NCBI RefSeq assembly: GCF_014698825.1
Contig: NZ_JACJTT010000051.1
Span: forward strand, 1-35,457
DNA: 35,457 bases
Direction: 5' to 3'
Source: Richelia sinica FACHB-800
Lineage (GTDB): Bacteria; Cyanobacteriota; Cyanobacteriia; Cyanobacteriales; Nostocaceae
The notes under the pieces: generated by a model
The model's database searches: none
What the model was told of the DNA's origin: nothing
Seen by the model: the letters and a program-made list of their open reading frames with translations, nothing else
Program-made: the position numbers and the translations under genes
Part shown: one piece after another, positions 17,264 through 24,551 of the stretch
Numbering within the stretch: the stretch's first letter is position 1
Layout of the letters: every line of letters starts with the position of its first letter

Positions 17264-17674
17264 TTACAGTCCAATTTGTTTAATGGGAGGGTTGAAAATA
17301 ATCGGTAATGCAACTGTTAAAGTTTTACCCGTTTGCTGGTCTTGGACTTGTGCTAATCTGTATAATAGGTTTGGCTTTTTCTTCTGACCTGGTAGCGGCT
17401 CAATTTCTTTCTCCTGAGTTAAAGCAGGTAAAAATCTCAGTATTTTATATCTGTTACCATTTTGATTTACCTGCATTGGTTGTTCATCAATTGATTCTCT
17501 ATTAATGACAATCTTGATATCATCAATAATTTCAAATGATTTATCACCTACTTGTAGAGACTCTGCAAAAGCAGGAGAAACAACACTGGAGAAAGTGAGA
17601 AAAAAAGGAAGTACAGCAAATGCTGTTTGGGTAAACCTTCTGATTGGTTTACCAACAAATGTAAAGCGTGTCAT
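17264..17674 (-). CDS. Small secreted protein of unknown function
   Basis: The 136-residue product opens with basic residues (KPIRR), then a hydrophobic segment TAFAVLPFFLTFSSVVSPAFA and a cleavage-like AFA-ES site at about residue 37. The mature part of about 99 residues is polar, with VGDKSFEIIDDIKIVINRES and a C-terminal TGKTLTVALPIIFNPP. I recognise no family. It has no cysteines and no second membrane span, so it should be periplasmic or extracellular. It sits directly upstream of the PEP-CTERM gene on the same strand, which suggests joint transcription. An AGG lies about 7 bases upstream of ATG 17674. Function unknown. Confidence 0.65.
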   Translation of the reverse strand: MTRFTFVGKPIRRFTQTAFAVLPFFLTFSSVVSPAFAESLQVGDKSFEIIDDIKIVINRESIDEQPMQVNQNGNRYKILRFLPALTQEKEIEPLPGQKKKPNLLYRLAQVQDQQTGKTLTVALPIIFNPPIKQIGL

Positions 17675-17701
17675 ACTAGCCTGTAGAAATAATTTACAAT
17701 A

Positions 17702-17727
17702 CCTAACCTTTAGGGGTTGGGTTTTTT
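17702..17727 (+). terminator. Rho-independent terminator-like hairpin, plus strand
   Basis: CCTAACC (17702-17708), a 6-base loop and GGTTGGG (17715-17721) form a 7-bp stem with one G-T pair, followed directly by TTTTTT. It points rightward between divergent genes, where no annotated plus-strand gene ends. It could stop antisense transcripts or act as an attenuator about 225 bases upstream of the STAND ATPase gene. Confidence 0.6.
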
Positions 17728-17951
17728 CTTGCGCTTCAGTTCAGTGTCTAGATTGATTAGTTCAGTTTTTTATACTGCTTTCTCAATCAATATCAAGACT
17801 ATACTTGACCCTGAAATTCTTGTCAGTAAGAAAAAGTAATGGGTTAGTATAAAAAAGTTGGTAGGAAAAAGTAGGTTTTCGTTGGTTTGGTGGCTAAAAA
17901 ATGCTAAATTTGGTGAATATGCACTAAATATCGGCTTAAAACTGCTCTATA

Positions 17952-20306
17952 ATGAATATTAATAATGCTGTAAATTTCACTCAAAGTCTGATTGCAAAAC
18001 ATACTCAAAAACCCCTCAATGATTCACAGATGGCTGTATTGAGGGGTTCTTTAGAGGGTAAAACTTATCCAACTATAGCCGTGGAGAGTAACTTAAGTGA
18101 TGAGTATGCTAGAGAAATAGGTTCTGAATTATGGGCAGCACTGTCTACAGCATTAGAACGAAAAGTTACAAAAAATAACCTCATAAGTGTCATCAAGCAA
18201 AATTTACCTCCTGACCAACAGAAAATATCTAATTCTGAAATCTTAACCAAATGCAACGAAGAAGCGCGCAATTTTGTCGGAAGAAATGCAGCAATTAATG
18301 ATATTAATGACCGCATTAATGAAGGTATAAAAATCATCGTCATTCAAGCATCAGGTGGCGTGGGCAAGACGACTTTAGCCAAGCAATATTTATATAAAAA
18401 TTTTGATTTAGTTTTACCGCTAGAAATGGCGAAAGATACAGAAAATATTACTGCTGTTGAAAGTGAAATTGAAACTTGGTTAAAACAATATTTTCACGAA
18501 GAACCAGGAAGAGACTTTAAAACTACTCTAACTAGGCTAAAGCAACAATTACAAAATCGCAGAGTTGGCATATTAATTGATAACCTAGAACCTGCATTAG
18601 ATAAACAAGGTAGGTTGATTGAAAAACATAGTCTGTATGTTGAATTATTACGAGTTTTAGGTGATGAAAAGGTGCAGTCTCTTACCCTCATTACCAGTAG
18701 AGAAAGGTTATGTGATGAGCGTATTGATTGTAATATCTATCATTATCCTTTAGCTGTGTTGACTTTGGAAGCATGGGGAGAATTTTTTATATCTCGCAAA
18801 ATTAAACTTGATATCCCATCATTAGAAGCAATGCACAAAATTTATGGGGGTAATGCCAAAGCTATGGATATCCTCTTTGGGGTGATGAGAGAAGATTATG
18901 ATAGAGATATGGCTGCTTATTGGCAAGAAAATAGTACCTGTGTAGAAACGGAATTAAAAAATTTAGTTGCAAGTCAGTTTAACCGATTGCAAACTTTAGA
19001 TATTGACGCTTATAAACTGCTTTGTCGGTTGGGATGTTTTCGTTATCAGGATGTACCTAGAGTTTCTTGTAATGCACTTTTATCTTTACTTTGGGATGTT
19101 CCAGAAGATAAGAGAAGAGATGTAATTAAGGCTTTGCGAAATCGGTGTTTAGTGGAATTTGATAAGGGGGAATATTGGTTGCATCCAGTTATTAAGCAAC
19201 AGGGCATAGAGAGGTTGAAAGCAAGTGGAGAATGGGAGGAGGTAAATCGTAAAGCGGCAAAATTTTGGAACAACGAAGTTATAAATATTATAACGCCTAT
19301 TGACGCTATTCAAAAGTTTGAGTCTTATTACCATTTTTTAATTATCGAAGACTGGCTTAATGCCAGTAAAGTAATAGTGAAAAAAATCGGTGATACTGAA
19401 CTTATTCCTAAATTGCGTGGTTTTGGTTACATACGAAAATCCTCTGAAATTTTAGATTTTCTGCGGGATAAACAGAATATTCCAAATCGTATGAAAGCTT
19501 CAATATTTACATATCAGGCAGATGCAAATTCTATAGTTGGGAATACAAAAAGAGCTATTTTTGAATATAAAAAATCAATTGAATTTTTGGATTATTCAAT
19601 ATCAAGCAAAGATTATTTAAAGGCAGAATCATATATTGATATTCGTGGAGCTTTAGGTTTACTATACATGAAAATAGGAGAATATGATATAGCAATTTCT
19701 ATTTTTGAAGAAATTGCTCATGTAGCTAAAAGAACTGGTGAAGGAGGTAAAAAATTTTTAACTTACATACATTCTTGCTTATCTGTTTTATTCTCTTTTA
19801 ATAAAGAAAGTAATTTCTCTCTGAAACATTTGCAGTCTGCATTGGATTTTAAATCATATTTAGAAAATACGAATAAACACTGGATTAAAGGATACGGATT
19901 TTATAACTTAATAAAAGCATTAGTAGCTCATAATCAACTTAAAGAAGCAATTCAATTATGTGAATTCTTGAAAAAATATTCTGAATTAACTTACTTTAGA
20001 CAGGGTGAAGGTTTTTACCTGTTTAGCTTAGGAGATATTTATAGAAAACATAATAAAAATCAATACTCTCTTGAATTTTACGGAAAATCTATACAAATTT
20101 TTGAAGAAATCAGTGCTAAATGTGATTTAGCGGAAGCATACTATCAACTAGGTTTAACATATCAAAAAATGGGTGAAATTGAAAACAGCAACACCAATTT
20201 TAATGAAGCTATCCGACTCTATCAAGAAATAGAAGCACCCAAGCAAGTTGAGAAAGTAGAAAAAGCAAAAAGAGAAAATATTGATTCACAAAATGTAGGG
20301 GTTTAG
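17952..20306 (+). CDS. STAND/NB-ARC ATPase with vWA-MoxR-type N-terminal domain and TPR repeats
   Basis: The product has 784 residues. Residues about 5-90 match the N-terminal helix-turn-helix domain of cyanobacterial vWA-MoxR-associated proteins (K-x-L-x-x-x-Q-x-A-x-LRG-x-LEGKTY, then LWAALS and the KVTKNNL boundary). An NB-ARC core follows: FVGR near 112, Walker A GGVGKTTLA at 135-143 with K139, Walker B ILIDN with D210, sensor TSRERL with R250, and GGNAKAM in place of GLPLA. A winged-helix segment lies near 350-430. The C-terminal third is alpha-helical TPR, clearest in AEAYYQLGLTYQKMGEIENS. STAND ATPases act as ligand-triggered switches in signalling or phage defence; here no nuclease or other effector is fused. 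ATG 17952 overlaps a TATAAT and has no Shine-Dalgarno, but the N-terminal domain needs this start. Confidence 0.85.
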   Translation: MNINNAVNFTQSLIAKHTQKPLNDSQMAVLRGSLEGKTYPTIAVESNLSDEYAREIGSELWAALSTALERKVTKNNLISVIKQNLPPDQQKISNSEILTKCNEEARNFVGRNAAINDINDRINEGIKIIVIQASGGVGKTTLAKQYLYKNFDLVLPLEMAKDTENITAVESEIETWLKQYFHEEPGRDFKTTLTRLKQQLQNRRVGILIDNLEPALDKQGRLIEKHSLYVELLRVLGDEKVQSLTLITSRERLCDERIDCNIYHYPLAVLTLEAWGEFFISRKIKLDIPSLEAMHKIYGGNAKAMDILFGVMREDYDRDMAAYWQENSTCVETELKNLVASQFNRLQTLDIDAYKLLCRLGCFRYQDVPRVSCNALLSLLWDVPEDKRRDVIKALRNRCLVEFDKGEYWLHPVIKQQGIERLKASGEWEEVNRKAAKFWNNEVINIITPIDAIQKFESYYHFLIIEDWLNASKVIVKKIGDTELIPKLRGFGYIRKSSEILDFLRDKQNIPNRMKASIFTYQADANSIVGNTKRAIFEYKKSIEFLDYSISSKDYLKAESYIDIRGALGLLYMKIGEYDIAISIFEEIAHVAKRTGEGGKKFLTYIHSCLSVLFSFNKESNFSLKHLQSALDFKSYLENTNKHWIKGYGFYNLIKALVAHNQLKEAIQLCEFLKKYSELTYFRQGEGFYLFSLGDIYRKHNKNQYSLEFYGKSIQIFEEISAKCDLAEAYYQLGLTYQKMGEIENSNTNFNEAIRLYQEIEAPKQVEKVEKAKRENIDSQNVGV

Positions 20307-20323
20307 CATTGCTAAACCCCTAC
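20295..20323. terminator. Perfect inverted repeat between convergent genes
   Basis: GTAGGGGTTTAGC, a 3-base loop ATT, then GCTAAACCCCTAC form a perfect 13-bp stem. The TAG stop of the STAND gene lies inside the left arm. On the minus strand the stem is followed by ATTTTG, so it best fits a terminator for the hli gene. The plus-strand tail has no T-run. It may work in both directions. Confidence 0.65.
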
Positions 20324-20332
20324 TGGTATTAG

Positions 20333-20536
20333 TTAATATCTAATGAAGTGCAAAACGTCACGCAGTACACTATAGCCAGCTAAATCCCAAAATAGATAAG
20401 CAAGAAAACCAATCATTGCCAAGCGTCCGTTCCATAATTCGGCTTGGGGATTCCAACCAAAAATAAAACCGTTGCGATCCACACCATTATAGGCTTTAGC
20501 AACTGGTGGGATATCAGTAGAAGAGCGAGTTTCCAT
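20333..20536 (-). CDS. hli: High-light-inducible protein (HLIP, CAB/ELIP family)
   Basis: The 67-residue single-helix thylakoid protein carries the family motif ELWNGRLAMIGFLAYLFWDL (E-x-x-N-G-R-x-A-M-x-G-F) at about residues 33-52, where the glutamate and asparagine bind chlorophyll. These proteins protect photosystem assembly and quench excess light energy, usually as dimers. A second hydrophobic patch (YSVLRDVLHFI) completes the C-terminus. The ribosome binding site AAGGAAG lies close to the ATG. Upstream are a consensus HLR1 element (20697-20714) and a partial inverted second copy overlapping the ribosome binding site, so RpaB-mediated high-light induction is expected. The gene ends at the perfect hairpin shared with the STAND gene. 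Confidence 0.93.
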   Translation of the reverse strand: METRSSTDIPPVAKAYNGVDRNGFIFGWNPQAELWNGRLAMIGFLAYLFWDLAGYSVLRDVLHFIRY

Positions 20537-20545
20537 TTTTCTTCC

Positions 20546-20563
20546 TTTACATTTATTTACGAC
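20546..20563 (+). promoter_or_regulatory. Partial second HLR1-like site, inverted, at the hli start
   Basis: TTTACATTTATTTAC here is identical over 15 bases to the minus-strand sequence at 20714-20700. The second half deviates (TTTACGAC), so the match is perfect in the first repeat only. It sits 10-27 bases upstream of the hli ATG and overlaps the ribosome binding site. Confidence 0.45.
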
Positions 20564-20696
20564 TTAACTTCAATGTAGCTTTTGGTTATTCACCTGCTTT
20601 CCGTCCCTAGACACAAACTCTCAACACTTCTTGTGGATGAGAAATATACAGGTATAACTCTAGACAAATCCACCTGGGGATGATGAAAAAACGGTA

Positions 20697-20714
20697 ATTG
20701 TAAATAAATGTAAA
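20697..20714 (-). promoter_or_regulatory. HLR1 (RpaB-binding) element upstream of hli
   Basis: On the minus strand TTTACATTTATTTACAAT is a full match to the HLR1 consensus (G/T)TTACA(T/A)(T/A)NN(G/T)TTACA(T/A)(T/A). It lies about 160 bases upstream of the hli ATG in the direction of transcription. RpaB binding at HLR1 controls hli genes in other cyanobacteria. Confidence 0.7.
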
Positions 20715-20924
20715 CACAAAAATTTTCTATGAGATGAAATGCTGATTAACCGTAAGCCCTAGAGACAAATTTGAGAGTAATTATCTTTGCTTGGTTCTTT
20801 CTTTGGAGAGATGTTATCAAGGCATAAAGTTTTGGATTCTGGGAGCTAGACCTTGAGCTTAGTCTGTAGCCAGACGAAAAAATTAACTGCTTAAAGTTAC
20901 ACTTAGTTGTAGGAAATGCAAATC

Positions 20925-23900
20925 ATGCAGGTACTCTACAAATCTTTCTTGATATTGTCCCAAATTCCTGGGTCAGCATCAAATATTACTCCAGCCCAAG
21001 CATCGGTGCTGACATCTGGTCCTCGCTTTTTTATTGCTTTAATTTCTGGTGTGATCCTAGCTTTTGCTTTTCAATTAGTTTTAACGAATCTTTCCATTGC
21101 GGCGGGTATTTCTTATTTAGGAAGAAGTTCCCATGATGGTAGTAGTGAAAGTGGGGGCATTCGGAATATTGGTACAAAATTGGGAGTTTGGACGGTAGTT
21201 ACAGTCACTGTTGCGTTATTAATCGCTTGTTTTTTAGCGGTAAAGTTAAGTTTATTGATATTAGACCCTAGATTAGGAGCAATTCTCGGTTTAGTCATTT
21301 GGGGGGCATACTTTTTATTATTAATGTGGGTGAGTACAACTACTGTTGGTTCCTTAATTGGTTCGGTAGTGAATACTGCTACCTCTGGCTTTCAAGCAAT
21401 TGTGGGCACAGCAATGGCAGCTTTGAGTGGTAGGAATGTGAATCAGCAAGTAGTGGCAACAGCGGAAGCTGCTGCGTCAGTTGTGCGTCGAGAATTGAGT
21501 AGTGCAGTTGACCCGGTGAGTATTCGGAATAATTTAGAAGATTATATAGAAAAGCTGCGTCCACCAGAGTTAGATATATCAATGATTCGGACGGAGTTTG
21601 AAAGGTTATTGAAGGAACCGCAGTTTCAAAATATTGCCAATAGCCCTGATTTACAACAAATTGACCGTCAAAGGTTTGTGGATTTGGTAAGGAGTCGCAC
21701 AGACCTTTCTCCAAGGGATGTGAATCGAATTGCTGATAGTTTATATCATGTGTGGAGACAGGTGGTCAGTCAACAAGCCCCAAGTACGAACCGCTTGCAT
21801 GAGTTAATTGATTATTTGCAATCATTACCTCCAGGACGAGGACAAACGGCAGAACTGAATGCCAAAGTTGACCAATTAATGGCAGAAATTCATGCTAACA
21901 AAGATACAGCACAAAAGCCTGGGGTGATTCAACAAACTATCTCTGCATTGACTGGGGTGGTTTTAGGTAGGGCTGATTTGCCAGAATGGGATGTAGAAAA
22001 GATTTGGCAAGTGCTAACTAATGCCAAAAATCAGGTTACAGAAAAAATTACGGCACAATCTTATAGTCCCATTCGGGCTGATATTGAAAACTATTTACTC
22101 AATACCTATGTTTGGCAACTGAGTTCAGATAGAATGGCTCAGGAATTTCGAGATGTGATTTATGACCCTGCTGCTGACCCTGGTGTAGTGCGAAGGGAGT
22201 TAGAGCAAATTACCAGACAGGATTTTGTGAATATTCTCCAACAACGGGGAATGTTAACTCAAGCTCAAATTAACCAGGTTGTTGACCGCTTGTTAGGGGT
22301 GCGGGATGAGGTGTTAATTACGGTGACTGCGGCTGAGGAAAGGGAAATGGTCCAAGATTTGCAACGCAGGGTGGAAAGTTATCTGTTGGTGACTCCCAAG
22401 GCTGATTTGACATCAGAGGGAATTGAGAGGGATTTTAAACCTTTGTTAGCAGACCCAGAGGCTAATTATCAAACTTTGTCGCGCAGACTAACGCAGTTGA
22501 ATCGGGAACAGATGGGGGAAATACTGCGAGAAAGGAATGATATTCAAGAGTGGGGAATTAACCCCATTGTGACTGAGTTGGAGACCCAGCGCGATCGCTT
22601 GTTGGTAGAATCTTTAGGTATAGCCCAGCAAGCCCAGCATCAAGTAGAAAGTCTGTGGTTAAACATCGAGTCATATCTGCGTAACACAGGCAAGGAGGAA
22701 TTAAACCCTGATGCCATTCGTGCTGATTTACGCAGACTGTTAGATCATCCCCAAGCTGGTGTAGCGGCTATTGGGTTGCGCTTATCTCGCTTTGATAGAG
22801 ATACTTTGGTGCAGTTGTTGAGTCAACGTCAAGATTTGAGTGAAGCCCAAGTTAATCAAATTATTGATGTGGTGGAGGAATTATGGCGTGGCATCCGTCA
22901 TACACCACAAATAGTAGCAGCGAAGGGCAAAGAACAACTAGATTCTGTTACCTCTGCCATTGCTGATTATTTGAGGAACACTGGTCAGGAAGAGTTGAAT
23001 CCTGAAGGTATTCAGCGCGACTTAAATCGATTGTTTGCAAATCCGAGAGAGGGAGTAATTGCCCTACGTCGTCGTTTGTCACAAATTGACAGAGAAACTT
23101 TGGTACAGTTACTTAGTCAACGACAAGATTTGAGTGAAGCCCAAGTTAATCAAATTATTGATGCGGTGCAGACTTCAATTTTTAATATTATTCGGGCACC
23201 AAGGCGGTTAGCAACCCGTACACAGCAACGGGTACAAAATTTCCAAACCTATTTAGAAGAATATTTACGGCTGACGGGTAAGGAAGAGTTAAACCCAGAG
23301 GCAATTAAACGAGATGTACAGTTATTATTGCATGATCCGCGGGTGGGGATGGAAAGTTTGAGCGATCGCCTTTCTCACTTCGACCGGGACACAATTATTG
23401 CTTTGTTGAAAATCCGGGAAGACATGACAGATGAGGAAGCAGCCAGAATTGCCGATAATATCGTTATCGCCCGTGACCAATTTGTCGCCCAGGTGCGGGG
23501 AATTCAAAGGCGTATTCAAGACGTGATTGAGGGAATTTTCACCAGAGTTCGTAATTATCTCAACTCCTTGGAAAGACCAGAATTAGATTACGACGGGATT
23601 AAACATGATATTCGCCAATTATTCTCTGACCCCCAAGCAGGATTTGAGGCTTTACGCGATCGCCTTTCTACCTTTAATCGTGATACCCTAGTGGCAATTT
23701 TAAGTTCCCGTGAAGACATTTCCGAGGCAGATGCCAACCGCATCATTGACCAAGTAGAACGGGCTAGAAATACCGTCCTCCAACGGGCAGAAAATCTGCA
23801 ACATGAAGCCCAACGTCGGCTAGAACTAGTCAAGCATCAAGCCCAACGCCAAGCAGAAGAAACCAGGAAAGCTGCGGAAAACGCGGCCTGGTGGTTGTTT

Positions 23901-23966
23901 GCTACTGCTTTGGTTTCCGCCTTGTTTGCGGCCATTGGTGGTGCGATCGCTGTAGTGTTGGTTTAG
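20925..23966 (+). CDS. Large membrane protein with about seven ~95-residue repeats
   Basis: The 1013-residue protein starts with three or four hydrophobic spans within the first ~170 residues: FFIALISGVILAFAFQLVLT, then VWTVVTVTVALLIACFLAVK, then a long stretch LGAILGLVIWGAYFLLLMWV. It ends with another span (WWLFATALVSALFAAIGGAI). Between them are about seven copies of a helical unit, starting near residues 199, 380, 475, 572, 672, 770 and 872. The consensus is YLRNTGKEELNPEAIRRDL, then LL-x-DP-x-x-G-x-x-AL-x-x-RLS-x-FDRDTLVQLLSQR and DLSEAQVNQIID. Copies 4 and 5 share 40 identical bases. I know no function; it is recognisable as a cyanobacterial conserved membrane protein, and the charged repeat region may scaffold or sense membrane state. 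ATG 20925 is chosen for its Shine-Dalgarno spacing. Confidence 0.75.
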   Translation: MQVLYKSFLILSQIPGSASNITPAQASVLTSGPRFFIALISGVILAFAFQLVLTNLSIAAGISYLGRSSHDGSSESGGIRNIGTKLGVWTVVTVTVALLIACFLAVKLSLLILDPRLGAILGLVIWGAYFLLLMWVSTTTVGSLIGSVVNTATSGFQAIVGTAMAALSGRNVNQQVVATAEAAASVVRRELSSAVDPVSIRNNLEDYIEKLRPPELDISMIRTEFERLLKEPQFQNIANSPDLQQIDRQRFVDLVRSRTDLSPRDVNRIADSLYHVWRQVVSQQAPSTNRLHELIDYLQSLPPGRGQTAELNAKVDQLMAEIHANKDTAQKPGVIQQTISALTGVVLGRADLPEWDVEKIWQVLTNAKNQVTEKITAQSYSPIRADIENYLLNTYVWQLSSDRMAQEFRDVIYDPAADPGVVRRELEQITRQDFVNILQQRGMLTQAQINQVVDRLLGVRDEVLITVTAAEEREMVQDLQRRVESYLLVTPKADLTSEGIERDFKPLLADPEANYQTLSRRLTQLNREQMGEILRERNDIQEWGINPIVTELETQRDRLLVESLGIAQQAQHQVESLWLNIESYLRNTGKEELNPDAIRADLRRLLDHPQAGVAAIGLRLSRFDRDTLVQLLSQRQDLSEAQVNQIIDVVEELWRGIRHTPQIVAAKGKEQLDSVTSAIADYLRNTGQEELNPEGIQRDLNRLFANPREGVIALRRRLSQIDRETLVQLLSQRQDLSEAQVNQIIDAVQTSIFNIIRAPRRLATRTQQRVQNFQTYLEEYLRLTGKEELNPEAIKRDVQLLLHDPRVGMESLSDRLSHFDRDTIIALLKIREDMTDEEAARIADNIVIARDQFVAQVRGIQRRIQDVIEGIFTRVRNYLNSLERPELDYDGIKHDIRQLFSDPQAGFEALRDRLSTFNRDTLVAILSSREDISEADANRIIDQVERARNTVLQRAENLQHEAQRRLELVKHQAQRQAEETRKAAENAAWWLFATALVSALFAAIGGAIAVVLV
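22830..22869 (+). repeat. 40-bp exact intragenic repeat, copy 1
   Basis: It is identical to 23124-23163 and encodes QDLSEAQVNQIID in adjacent repeat units of the membrane protein. Exact DNA identity in one block suggests recent duplication or conversion between units. Confidence 0.85.
23124..23163 (+). repeat. 40-bp exact intragenic repeat, copy 2
   Basis: This is the partner of 22830-22869, lying 294 bases (98 codons) downstream, which matches the period of the protein repeat. Confidence 0.85.
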
Positions 23967-24551
23967 TTGAGGTAGGATAGGTATAGCAGGTGACAGAAAG
24001 AGAGGGGGAGTAGAGGAGGGGAAGGAAAAAGAAGATTTCCTCCTTGTCCTCAGTTTCCCCCACGCGCGACTGCTGATGGTCTTTATTCCTCTTCATTTCC
24101 ACCTTTTCCCTACCTTCCTATCTTCCCTACCTCTTTCCACACAAATAACTTGCGGAATTACACATACTTCATATAGTTTCTATAAAACTTTCATTGCTGT
24201 ACTGTCAATATTACGGTTATCTGGTTAAGATGAAATGAAATATTGAACATGAATAGCTTCAGCATCAGGGTAACCAAATGTATAACAATAAAAATAAAAC
24301 GATTTCAACACATACATATAATCAAACGGTAGGAGATGTGAGAGGATATAGGCGTTTAGTTACAAATATCACTGGGTATTTATTCATATACAAAAATTTT
24401 GTCACCAACAGATTAAGAATAGAGGACTGTTATTAACCCGTTTAATCTCTATCCTGATCAGCAAAAACTCAACTTGGTGAGTGATATTTATTTTCAATAA
24501 CATCAGTCTGTTAATCTAGGAAACTCAAAAAACCAGCAATTATGTTGCTTT
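23967..24551. other. Long intergenic region before the kinase giant
   Basis: The first part (about 23996-24042) is an almost pure purine tract, followed by a pyrimidine-rich tract to about 24135. Together they could form a weak, imperfect hairpin that may end the membrane-protein transcript. The rest is AT-rich and presumably holds the kinase promoter, but no clear -35/-10 pair or NtcA site was found. A 52-codon frame at 24278-24436 lacks a ribosome binding site or any family resemblance, and I do not call it a gene. Confidence 0.45.

Larger units (their letters stand above)
20537..20924. promoter_or_regulatory. Divergent promoter region of hli and the repeat membrane protein
   Basis: This gap of nearly 390 bases holds the hli control region on its left side (HLR1-like sites at 20546 and 20697). 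The right part is AT-rich and must hold the promoter of the membrane protein gene, but I found no convincing -35/-10 pair there. AGGA at 20911 is 10 bases before ATG 20925 and only one base before ATG 20916, which decides the start. No other gene was seen. Confidence 0.5.

Noticed and set aside
17505-17756. Plus-strand 83-codon frame ending after the terminator
   Set aside because: It is antisense to the secreted-protein gene, which has a good signal peptide; the frame even reads through the terminator hairpin and has no family match.
24278-24436. 52-codon open frame in the intergenic region
   Set aside because: No Shine-Dalgarno, no recognisable motif, AT-rich sequence in which such frames arise by chance.
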